From the NCBI GenBank assembly GCA_039923455.1, contig JBDTCS010000184.1:1-13834 (forward strand): 13,834 nucleotides of DNA, in the 5' to 3' direction. A model generated the notes under the pieces. It worked only from the letters and a program-made list of their open reading frames with translations. It made no database searches and was not told the origin of the DNA. Both the position numbers and the translations under genes were made by a program. The DNA comes from JBDTCS01 sp039923455. Its GTDB lineage: Bacteria; Bacteroidota; Ignavibacteria; Palsa-1295. Shown here piece by piece: positions 1 to 7,217 of this stretch; within the stretch, counting starts at the first letter, position 1, and every line of letters begins with the position of its first letter.

Positions 1-1338
1 CGAGAACGTTAGGAATACGTTGATCGAATACATTAGCACGAGCGTCGTCGTGTCACCGCCAGTATAGAGAAGTATCAGAATCGAGGCAACGCAAATGATG
101 AGCACACCATTTTGCATCGTGAGCCGATCACTCAGTGAATTAAATCTGTGCGGCATCCAACTATCATTGGCCATATTCGCCATGACACGCGGGCCATCAA
201 TGAAGCCTGCTTGTGCCGCGACAAAAAGCAAGAGTGCTTCGGAGCCGAGTGTGATCAGCACGAACCAATGACCAATCGGAAGCCCGACAACGACCCAATT
301 CGAGGCGAAATTTTCTACAAGCACCGCGTTCATCGTCTTGCCGGCAGTCGGAGTCACATGGAACAACAAATAGCAAACGAGAATACCACCGGCGGTAACC
401 GCAAGTGAGATTGCCATCAGCACCATCGTCTTTTTTCCTGTCTCGACTTTCGGCTCACGCATGATCGAGAGTCCGTTGGATACAGCCTCGATTCCTGTAT
501 AGGTACCGGCACCCATCGTGTACGCTCGAATGAAGATTGCGAACATACCGACGAATCCGAGGCTAACCCAATCGGTATGAAATCCTGTCTTCACTTCTTG
601 TATCACCGGTCCGGCTTCCATTGCATGCGTGGATATTCCACCGATGATCAGCACGGCATGCGCAGCAAGAAACACAAGAAAGATCGGCATCAGAATCTTC
701 ACCGATTCTTTAACCCCTCGCAAGTTGAGCCCCGTCAACACTACGATAACCAGACAAACAATCACAAGCTTAAACTTGTGATATGATTGGGGTAATACGC
801 TAAAGACTTGGTCTGCACCGGCGGCGATAGACACTGCGATAGTCAGCACGTAATCTACGAGCAATGCACTTCCGGAGATCACACCAAATTTTGGTCCGAG
901 CAATCTGGAAGCGACAACATATCCACCACCACCGAAGGGAAAATGCTCGATCACGCGTGAGTATGCGTACGAGATAATGATAACGGTGAAGGCCGTCGCG
1001 AGTGCTAAGCCGAGTGCAAGATAGGTATGCGTACCGAGTGCACGAAAAGATTCGTCAGGGCCGTATGCCGAGGAAGAGAGTCCATCGGCGCCCAAGCCAA
1101 CCCAGGCAAGAAACGCGATTAAGGATATACTATGGAAAACTCTCGGATCTTGAAGACTCTTGGGCGCACCGAATAGTGTTCGCTTTACTTTATCACCGAG
1201 TCCGTCTGCTTCTTTCGCAGCCTCGACTTCTGAAGCCTCAAAGTTTTCGTAGGCATTCTCTAATGCCTTGCCGGAATCGGATTGTGGGGTCTTGCTTTCA
1301 GGTGCCGGATTGGCAGGTAACGGCGGGTCAGATTCCAT
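1..1338 (-). CDS. KimA/YdaO-like APC-superfamily permease, C-terminus cut by the window edge
   Basis: Inner-membrane cation or amino-acid symporter of the APC superfamily. The closest relative I recognise is the potassium importer KimA (formerly YdaO) of Bacillus subtilis. The frame is open from an ATG at 1338 to base 1, giving 446 residues with about ten hydrophobic segments from residue 67 on. Blocks matching KimA in order are GADGLSSSAYG (83-93), GGGGYVV (136-142), VDYVLTIAVSIAAGAD (161-176), LNLRGVKES (204-212), TGIEAVSN (281-288) and QAGFIDGPRVMANMA (376-390). Residues I recall as K+ ligands in KimA have counterparts here: D85, Y92, Y163, T166, S170, T281 and E284. An acidic, Ala/Pro-rich tail of about 48 residues precedes the part that aligns to KimA. 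No Shine-Dalgarno precedes the ATG. The gene diverges from the envelope operon. The family is clear, but the substrate is inferred and a related amino-acid permease is possible. Confidence 0.87.
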   Translation of the reverse strand, partial: MESDPPLPANPAPESKTPQSDSGKALENAYENFEASEVEAAKEADGLGDKVKRTLFGAPKSLQDPRVFHSISLIAFLAWVGLGADGLSSSAYGPDESFRALGTHTYLALGLALATAFTVIIISYAYSRVIEHFPFGGGGYVVASRLLGPKFGVISGSALLVDYVLTIAVSIAAGADQVFSVLPQSYHKFKLVIVCLVIVVLTGLNLRGVKESVKILMPIFLVFLAAHAVLIIGGISTHAMEAGPVIQEVKTGFHTDWVSLGFVGMFAIFIRAYTMGAGTYTGIEAVSNGLSIMREPKVETGKKTMVLMAISLAVTAGGILVCYLLFHVTPTAGKTMNAVLVENFASNWVVVGLPIGHWFVLITLGSEALLLFVAAQAGFIDGPRVMANMANDSWMPHRFNSLSDRLTMQNGVLIICVASILILLYTGGDTTTLVLMYSINVFLTFS

Positions 1339-1700
1339 GGTGTTGCTATTGGGTCTACTTATTCAAAATAGGTGTGCGAAAACTTGTTATGGAGCTGAAT
1401 AGTTCGAGCTAAATTGTGGAGATGATAGCGACAAATTCGGCACTAGGTTCGCCGTTGAACCGAAGACCGTTTGCAACCCTTGCCCTCCAATTTGCAGTAT
1501 ATTCGCACGAGCTATTATTTGCGTCAGCGGTGATGGCGATCGGTTTTCGTGTTTCTTCGATTGCGACGGTCCATTCGGCGCAACATTCCCCAGAAGTTAG
1601 TCATTTGGATGATATTTCCTTTTCCATTTGTTGTGTCCTTATAAGCTTTCGTAGAAAGATGATACCTCGATTCGGGCTTCCACGGCTTCCGCTATCTGAT
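1339..1700. other. Divergent intergenic region between the permease and the envelope operon
   Basis: This 362-base stretch separates two divergent genes, so it should hold both promoters. On the plus strand, TATATTCG at 1498-1505 is one base from the Bacteroidota -7 consensus TAnnTTTG, and a TTTG lies at 1470-1473. The 24-base gap between them is longer than the usual 17-23, so the call is weak. On the minus strand, TATTTTG at 1370-1364 is only a near match. The frame of the downstream barrel gene stays open back to a GTG at 1416. Residues read there do not look like a signal peptide or a known domain, so I treat 1416-1700 as untranslated leader. I see no riboswitch fold and no small gene. 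Confidence 0.5.
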
Positions 1701-2813
1701 ATGCAACGTAGGATACTATTTTTTCTCATTCGAGCGAGTTTCGTTTGTTTCCTCATCTTCGAGAGCGCATTGAGCTCGGCACAAACCGTGCCGCAGCAAA
1801 GGCCGAAGCAGCAATCGAAGCCCGACAGCTGCCATGAATGCCCACCTCCGGGTGGTATTGCACGTGGTGGCTATATGGATGTAGCCTTGCGAAATTCGGC
1901 GCCACTCCAAAACGCGGTCTCGATCAAACGCAGCACAGTCCATCTCTTTGATCGAGATGTACAAGCGCTTCATGTTTGGTATGAACGCAACGGAAAATAT
2001 TTTGATACGCTGATTCCTATCAGCGATGCAAATCAAGTCAGTTACTCAGGTATCGGCGAAGGACAGCAAACTGTGAAAGTGCCGGTCTATCCCGCCAGAG
2101 AGTTTTATCGGAACAGCGGAAATCTTACGGCAAATGGTGACTTCCTCACGCTTAGTCCATTTGTTGGATATGCGGGCTCGGATAGTTCGCGACGCAAGAT
2201 TGGCTTTAGCTCCTTCTATTATGGTTTAGAACTTCTCGTTTCGCCGTTCGGCAATACGTTTGGTGAGCGTATCAATCTATTGTTATCCGGTGCTGCGCTA
2301 TTCGAGGGTAGCCGATTCCGAATTCCACTCGGCGGAAATATTCGCTGGACATTTCTTGGAAATCAGCATATCGAGAGCCGAGCGGCGTTCATCCCCGGTC
2401 CGTGCAAGTTTTCGCAGGCTGGCGATAGCAGCTTTGTCCCGACGCCCGATGGGTTCGTCGAGGTCACGAGCGATCAGAAGACCGACCCGAATGTCTATTA
2501 TGCGCACGAACGTGTAGTTGTTCATGACGCATTTCGTCCATTCCTTTACGTAGAAGGTGGTGCGATACTCAACGGAAAGTTCGATGGTGCAGGGCGTGAT
2601 CCATCTGTAAACCCGACTGATTACGGACAATATTATGCAGGCATCGGTTTGGGAGCGCCAGTATTCGATTGGATAGAGATTAGTCTCGGCTATCGCTACA
2701 TGCGACTCAATCTTCGAACACCTTGCGCTGTGTGTCCGGCAGATTTCTACGTACAGAATACAAATGTGTCGCACAGTATCTTGCTCAAGATTGGTGGCCG
2801 TATTAATTTTTGA
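1701..2813 (+). CDS. Outer-membrane beta-barrel protein, family not recognised
   Basis: Predicted 370-residue outer-membrane protein. From the ATG at 1701 it has an N-terminal signal peptide: MQRR, a hydrophobic stretch to about residue 25, and likely cleavage after SSA (27) before Q28. The mature N-terminus is a proline/glutamine-rich linker with a CxxC pair (C44, C47). Amphipathic beta-strand-like stretches recur from about residue 147 to the end, for example GDFLTLSPFVGYAG (146-159), INLLLSGAALF (191-201), RPFLYVEGGAI (279-289) and WIEISLGYRYMRL (324-336). The protein ends in a phenylalanine (GGRINF), typical of barrel assembly signals. Further cysteines are C235 and the CxxC pair C342/C345. 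An earlier in-frame ATG at 1659 would lengthen the n-region; the GTG at 1416 is less likely. It is first of three tightly packed exported-protein genes. It could be a porin-like or OmpA/OmpW-like barrel; I see no PorP/SprF signature. Confidence 0.8.
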   Translation: MQRRILFFLIRASFVCFLIFESALSSAQTVPQQRPKQQSKPDSCHECPPPGGIARGGYMDVALRNSAPLQNAVSIKRSTVHLFDRDVQALHVWYERNGKYFDTLIPISDANQVSYSGIGEGQQTVKVPVYPAREFYRNSGNLTANGDFLTLSPFVGYAGSDSSRRKIGFSSFYYGLELLVSPFGNTFGERINLLLSGAALFEGSRFRIPLGGNIRWTFLGNQHIESRAAFIPGPCKFSQAGDSSFVPTPDGFVEVTSDQKTDPNVYYAHERVVVHDAFRPFLYVEGGAILNGKFDGAGRDPSVNPTDYGQYYAGIGLGAPVFDWIEISLGYRYMRLNLRTPCAVCPADFYVQNTNVSHSILLKIGGRINF

Positions 2814-2827
2814 AGACGAAAAGTATT

Positions 2828-4879
2828 ATGACAAACACTCGTCGCATGTATAAAAACAATAAGCCACTGTATCTCACGCTCCTATTGGCTTTGTGTTGTG
2901 GCTTGGCGTGCCAGAATCCGATTCAGCCATCGACCGATACATCCGGTAAGGGATTTCCGACGACCGTCAATGTGATTGACCAAGGCGCGAATCTCCTTCC
3001 GGGCTCCGCGGTGCAATGGAAAGTTCTGAATGGCATCGACGCGGAGTTTCACAACATGCCAACAAAGAACGCCGCGAATGATGGCTCCTTCCTCGACATC
3101 ATTCCGGTGCCGATCACCGACGACACAACGCATGTAGTTTTTCGCGTCATTCCTCCAAGCGACCCGGCCTTCCAAGGAGTGCAGAAGGACGGGAATGTTC
3201 AGATTGATACGGTAAAGGGATATTGTCAAGCGAAGACCTACACTTTCCAGCTCGTGCGCAAACCGGAACCCATCACGAAGTGCGCAGATGTGGCGTTGCC
3301 CGCCTGCCCACCGATTCATTTGCTGGCGCAAGACCCAACGAAATTGCTCGACACCGCAGCGACGATGGCGTATTCGAATAATCTTGGTGCAGCACTCACG
3401 CTCAGCATTACGAGCGTTGCCTCACCGATCACCGATGTTGCTATCTATATTCGTATAAACGGTGGAGCGATGGTGCCGTTTACAGGTCAGACTATCGCGA
3501 ACGGGCAAACATTTCAAATCTTTTTTGTCTTCGTCACAACCGCTGCTACAGCGACGGGAATCACGAAGTACACCGTGACAATCAACGGCGACACCCCCAC
3601 GAACAAGAACTGCTTCACGTGTGGGTTCGATCTGACAACAGAATTTCGTAAACAGACTGTTTGCGATTGCCCAACGAGTTCGTATCGGTTCAACAAAGGC
3701 ATTGATAGTGTTTGCGTTGGCGACACAAAACTCGATACGATCGACTTGTCAAGTATTCAGAATACCAATGCACTCGCAGGATGCCTCTTGAAATTTACGC
3801 TTGCTCCATCGAGTGTTCTGATACCTGAAATTTCGTTTGTGGCCGCATCGCCAACTCCGAGTGACAATCTGATCCCACCCGGAGCGGGACTGAGTAAAAT
3901 ATTCCTTACCGTTAGCCCGACTGCGAACAAACTCTACACGGAGCAACTGATCTATTTCATTGATCGGATTGCACCGGACGGAACGGTGACGCGTTGTGAC
4001 AGCCAACTCCATATACAGATCAAAGGCTACGGAGATATTCCAAGTTGCGCAATCGATCCGACTTCCTCTTTCTTTGCAAATGATACGCTGTTCCAAGTGC
4101 TCGATGAAGATTCGATCGCTGGCAGAGAAGTTTGCATTCAGAATTTGAGCAAGGGTTGTCCGATTACGATTACCAGTGCGACTCTCGCAGGCGCAAATCC
4201 GAGCCCATTTCACGTCACTACGGGAATTCCGCTCACGATCAATCCCAATAAGGAGGGATGCGTAACCGTAAACTTTACACCACAAGACGCGGACGTGTGG
4301 CCGTTCGGTCGTGGACCCGGCATCAACCCCATCGACACATTCCGTGCAACACTAACATGGAAAACTTCCAGCGGCTGCGATTCTACGATTCCGATAATTG
4401 GTATTGTTATTCCTGCCAAAACTATTCAACCGTGTCAAGGACTCTACGACGCGCTGCATGATCCGTCCGGAATCGTGCTCGGACAAAAAGGAAGTATCCT
4501 TCTCAAAGATGACAGCACCGGCGGCTTATCTATTTGGGTGCAGGCGATCAATGGTACGACATCTGCAACGCTCACTTCGGGCACCGCGAGTAATCGCTAC
4601 GTTGCGTTTCATCTTGCGCGCAAAGGATTTGTGATAAACTATCCGACGACCTTGTGCGATTCGAGTCTATCGCTATCTCGCGAGTGCGTACCTGCCAACT
4701 TCACGCCCCAACAGTACACAACGATTCCGGATGTACAAGTTGGTGATGTGATATTATTTGAATACGTGTATAGGGGCACAATCCTGTTTGGTGCACTGCT
4801 TGTACAGCGTATTGGAAGTGTAAGTCAGACCGGTACCAGTGAACCGGCAGTATGTCTTCAAGTGTGCTTTCCGATCTGA
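2828..4879 (+). CDS. Cysteine-rich multi-domain surface lipoprotein with Ig-like repeats
   Basis: Exported protein of 683 residues from the ATG at 2828. A TTG at 2810 overlapping the previous stop (TTGA) and an ATG at 2846 are alternative starts. A basic n-region and hydrophobic core end in GLAC-Q, so C28 is the likely lipidated residue, although G rather than L sits at -3. The mature protein seems to be: an N-terminal Ig-like domain (about 40-145, with NAANDGSFLDIIPV); three Ig-like segments (about 165-275, 285-402, 405-530); and a C-terminal domain (about 535-683) containing VQVGDVILFEYVYRG. The third Ig-like segment matches the ASH/'choice-of-anchor' pattern (VCIQNLSKGCPITITSATL, then CVTVNFTP, ending PIIGIV). 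About 21 cysteines follow C28, some in close pairs (NCFTCGF, VCDCP, VCLQVC), suggesting disulfides outside the cytoplasm. It lies 14 bases after the barrel gene and 12 before the propeller gene. No function can be assigned. Confidence 0.8.
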   Translation: MTNTRRMYKNNKPLYLTLLLALCCGLACQNPIQPSTDTSGKGFPTTVNVIDQGANLLPGSAVQWKVLNGIDAEFHNMPTKNAANDGSFLDIIPVPITDDTTHVVFRVIPPSDPAFQGVQKDGNVQIDTVKGYCQAKTYTFQLVRKPEPITKCADVALPACPPIHLLAQDPTKLLDTAATMAYSNNLGAALTLSITSVASPITDVAIYIRINGGAMVPFTGQTIANGQTFQIFFVFVTTAATATGITKYTVTINGDTPTNKNCFTCGFDLTTEFRKQTVCDCPTSSYRFNKGIDSVCVGDTKLDTIDLSSIQNTNALAGCLLKFTLAPSSVLIPEISFVAASPTPSDNLIPPGAGLSKIFLTVSPTANKLYTEQLIYFIDRIAPDGTVTRCDSQLHIQIKGYGDIPSCAIDPTSSFFANDTLFQVLDEDSIAGREVCIQNLSKGCPITITSATLAGANPSPFHVTTGIPLTINPNKEGCVTVNFTPQDADVWPFGRGPGINPIDTFRATLTWKTSSGCDSTIPIIGIVIPAKTIQPCQGLYDALHDPSGIVLGQKGSILLKDDSTGGLSIWVQAINGTTSATLTSGTASNRYVAFHLARKGFVINYPTTLCDSSLSLSRECVPANFTPQQYTTIPDVQVGDVILFEYVYRGTILFGALLVQRIGSVSQTGTSEPAVCLQVCFPI

Positions 4880-4891
4880 TCCACCCCAAGC

Positions 4892-7021
4892 ATGAAACGA
4901 TACCTCACGCTGCTGCCCCTCTTTCTGGTTCTGATTTTTACAGAGTCTCCAGTGCATGCACAATCGGAGCCGCAACGACTATTTCCCAATTCGATAGTGG
5001 ATTATGCGCCGGCGTTCAGAACAAATGCTCGAGGCACCGAGCTATGGTGGGTCACTTCGCTCGCCCCAAATGATTCGAGCAGATCCCGACGGCTAGTAAA
5101 GGCAACTTGGACCGATGAGGGCATCGGTGCAATGGACGCGCTCCCCTTTCCAATCAATCAGCAGATCGCGAGCGATCAACCCGTACTACTAGATGGCTGC
5201 CCAACCTTTTCGTATTGTGACGCTGCAACATGCATCTTTTCCTCGAATCGGCCTGTCGAGGGTAAATCTTATGACAACGATCTCTATGAAGTGCGCCGCG
5301 AGAACTCCGAGTGGCACTTGAATCGAATTGACGCACTCTCCTCGCAAGGTTGGGACGACACTCCGACACTCACTGCCGATGGTAATACGATATTTTTTGC
5401 TTCCGACCGACTTGGAATCGGAAACGGTGTCACCCAAATCTTCACTGCGCATCGAACGGGTAGCAGCTGGAGTGTTCCAAGCATGCTGGTCGGTTTGACG
5501 AGCGACGCGAAAAGATTCTCTACGCAAACTCCGTGTGTCGGCGTCGATGGCTATCTGTACTATTCGACGAACGATACGAAAGATGGCGACTACGATATTT
5601 GGAAAATCAAGCTCGACCCAACTTCGAAACTACCCATCGGCAATGCGAGTCCGCTCGATATGGCAGGCGTCAACGAGCCCGGCTCCGACGAAGGCCATCC
5701 AACATTTTCACCCGGCGGTGAGTGGATGCTCTTCTCCTCTGCTCGCAATTCCGGCAGTACGCCCCGGCTCCATATCTACAGTATTCATCTTCCACAATCG
5801 AAGACGACCGACATTCACATCAAAGTCCTGGAGCGGACGCATATCTTCAGTGATTCGGCTAAGCGATTTTTTGATGTCGTCCTTCCCGTCTCGACGACGC
5901 TCTTCTTCACCAATCCATCCGGCACTGAAGAGCAAATTGTTTCTGACGCAAGAGGCGACGCGATGATTCATTTTCCAAGGCCAACTGCTACACCGGGTGC
6001 CGACTCGCGGCTGCGCAAAACGATTCTTTATGCAAAGTCCAACAAGCAAGGCGTGATCTCATCAATCGATACATTGCTTTTCGATGTCACATGTCCAAGC
6101 CTAACGCACACACTCTATCTTTGGGACTCCAGTATTTATTACTCGCCGGAGTGCACGATGGATTTTCGTGTGCGTGATATTCCCTTTTTTATTCAGGGCT
6201 ACTGGTGTCCGACGACACAGAAGTATAAAACTTGCGCGACGTGCGCTTCGGTCTTTCCCGATTCCGGTTGTACGGAAGTTGCGCTGGAGCCACCCCCGCT
6301 TCCATGCAAGCCGGAAGATGATCTTCGCGTTTACAAGGTGCACTATGTCGCACCGAGCATCGAAGTATCCTCACCGATCGGACTTTGCATTAATCGTAAG
6401 GAGTGGAGAGATTCAAGTCTTGCATACGGGCACCGCGTCGATTCTGTAATAGAGCTCTACATAGAGGAGATGAAACTCGTTTTTAGCAACGAGACGCGCT
6501 GCATCGAACGTGCAATCGCGCGGGGCGAAACGATCACTATCGACATCGTCGGCTGGACGGATCCACTCGGCATTGATAACTCGTGTCGCTACACGGGCGC
6601 GGATATTAACTTCAACAACAGCTTCATTCAACTTCAAGAAATGGAGCAGAAACATGGTTACATCGAAAATGGAGTGCTGAAAAAGGGCACCCCATTCTCT
6701 CGATCGGGGATGCAAGGCAATCAAATGTTGAGTGATCTGCGTGCATACTTCACTGCAATGCTTCTCGATTCACTTTGGACTGCAAACATCGATCAATATC
6801 GCGAACTCAGGGCGATCCCTGGCAGACTAAAGCTCACAGCCGTTGGAAAGGGGATCTCAAAGAAGGATCACATCCCGCTCAGCGAACAGAGATCGGTTGA
6901 CGTGATCGTCACTGCGCCCGTCGATAAGCGCGACATCTATCGTCCAGATATGCCACCACCAGGCTCAACCGTCACGCTTTGTGCTCCCCCATGCGCAACT
7001 GCTGCTGCAATGGAGCGATAG
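4892..7021 (+). CDS. PD40 beta-propeller protein with C-terminal OmpA-like peptidoglycan-binding domain
   Basis: Exported periplasmic protein of 709 residues. The signal peptide is MKRY plus a hydrophobic core, with likely cleavage after VHA (23). Residues about 35-300 carry TolB/PD40-type propeller blades, for example DDTPTLTADGNTIFFASDR (155-173), YLYYSTNDTKDGDYDIWKIK (221-240) and GHPTFSPGGEWMLFSSAR (268-285). A beta-rich region with a CxxC (TCATC, 447-451) follows. The C-terminal part resembles OmpA: TITIDIVGWTDPLG (547-560), NQMLSDLRAYF (610-620), LKLTAVGKGIS (646-656) and SEQRSVDVIVT (664-674). D557 and R617 correspond to the Asp and Arg that bind diaminopimelate in OmpA, but some 45 extra residues sit between the two motifs. 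The order propeller, beta region, OmpA recalls PorE of type IX secretion, yet this protein lacks a lipobox and I see no TPR. It is last of the envelope operon, 12 bases after the lipoprotein stop. Confidence 0.85.
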   Translation: MKRYLTLLPLFLVLIFTESPVHAQSEPQRLFPNSIVDYAPAFRTNARGTELWWVTSLAPNDSSRSRRLVKATWTDEGIGAMDALPFPINQQIASDQPVLLDGCPTFSYCDAATCIFSSNRPVEGKSYDNDLYEVRRENSEWHLNRIDALSSQGWDDTPTLTADGNTIFFASDRLGIGNGVTQIFTAHRTGSSWSVPSMLVGLTSDAKRFSTQTPCVGVDGYLYYSTNDTKDGDYDIWKIKLDPTSKLPIGNASPLDMAGVNEPGSDEGHPTFSPGGEWMLFSSARNSGSTPRLHIYSIHLPQSKTTDIHIKVLERTHIFSDSAKRFFDVVLPVSTTLFFTNPSGTEEQIVSDARGDAMIHFPRPTATPGADSRLRKTILYAKSNKQGVISSIDTLLFDVTCPSLTHTLYLWDSSIYYSPECTMDFRVRDIPFFIQGYWCPTTQKYKTCATCASVFPDSGCTEVALEPPPLPCKPEDDLRVYKVHYVAPSIEVSSPIGLCINRKEWRDSSLAYGHRVDSVIELYIEEMKLVFSNETRCIERAIARGETITIDIVGWTDPLGIDNSCRYTGADINFNNSFIQLQEMEQKHGYIENGVLKKGTPFSRSGMQGNQMLSDLRAYFTAMLLDSLWTANIDQYRELRAIPGRLKLTAVGKGISKKDHIPLSEQRSVDVIVTAPVDKRDIYRPDMPPPGSTVTLCAPPCATAAAMER

Positions 7022-7083
7022 CAAAGCTGTTCCGTAGCAATGCCGCGGCTGTTCGGTAGCAATAGCAAAACAGTCCCCCGAGA
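7018..7083. repeat. Short degenerate direct repeat, 22-base period
   Basis: Two near-identical 16-mers, GCTGTTCCGTAGCAAT (7026-7041) and GCTGTTCGGTAGCAAT (7048-7063), differ at one base and lie 22 bases apart. ATAGCAAA at 7018-7025 recurs at 7062-7069, two periods on, so the stretch reads as about two and a half degenerate 22-base units. It starts in the last codons of the PD40/OmpA gene. The rest of the 7022-7217 gap shows no clear terminator or promoter. It could be a binding site, slippage product or chance; no function is assigned. Confidence 0.55.
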
Positions 7084-7217
7084 AACCCAGCAAGCCTCCA
7101 TGCTGTTAAGCTCGGCACTATTTGCAGCAGCATAGACAGATGACCGCCATTCCTGTCGTTTCGCATTCGGATATCGCGATCTGCGGCATCGTATTCTAAA
7201 AATCCAAAGCTCAAAGC

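Noticed and set aside
1339..1500. A c-di-AMP (ydaO-type) riboswitch upstream of the KimA-like gene
   Set aside because: I could not find the conserved long paired architecture or its G-rich loops in this short A/T-rich leader.
1416..1700. GTG start at 1416 giving a 465-residue barrel protein
   Set aside because: It would bury a clean signal peptide (MQRRILFFLI, ending SSAQ) 95 residues inside the protein.
2810..2827. TTG start for the lipoprotein overlapping the barrel stop
   Set aside because: Possible, but a rare codon; the ATG at 2828 already gives a complete lipoprotein signal. It is kept as an alternative.
1701..7021. The envelope operon as a type IX secretion PorP-PorE locus
   Set aside because: The propeller protein lacks a lipobox and visible TPR, the barrel lacks PorP/SprF-like features, and no other type IX gene or CTD-bearing cargo is in the window. 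Only a general architectural resemblance remains.
7022..7217. Rho-independent terminator after the envelope operon
   Set aside because: No GC-rich hairpin followed by a T-run; the GCCGCGGC palindrome at 7042-7049 has no extending stem or T-tract.
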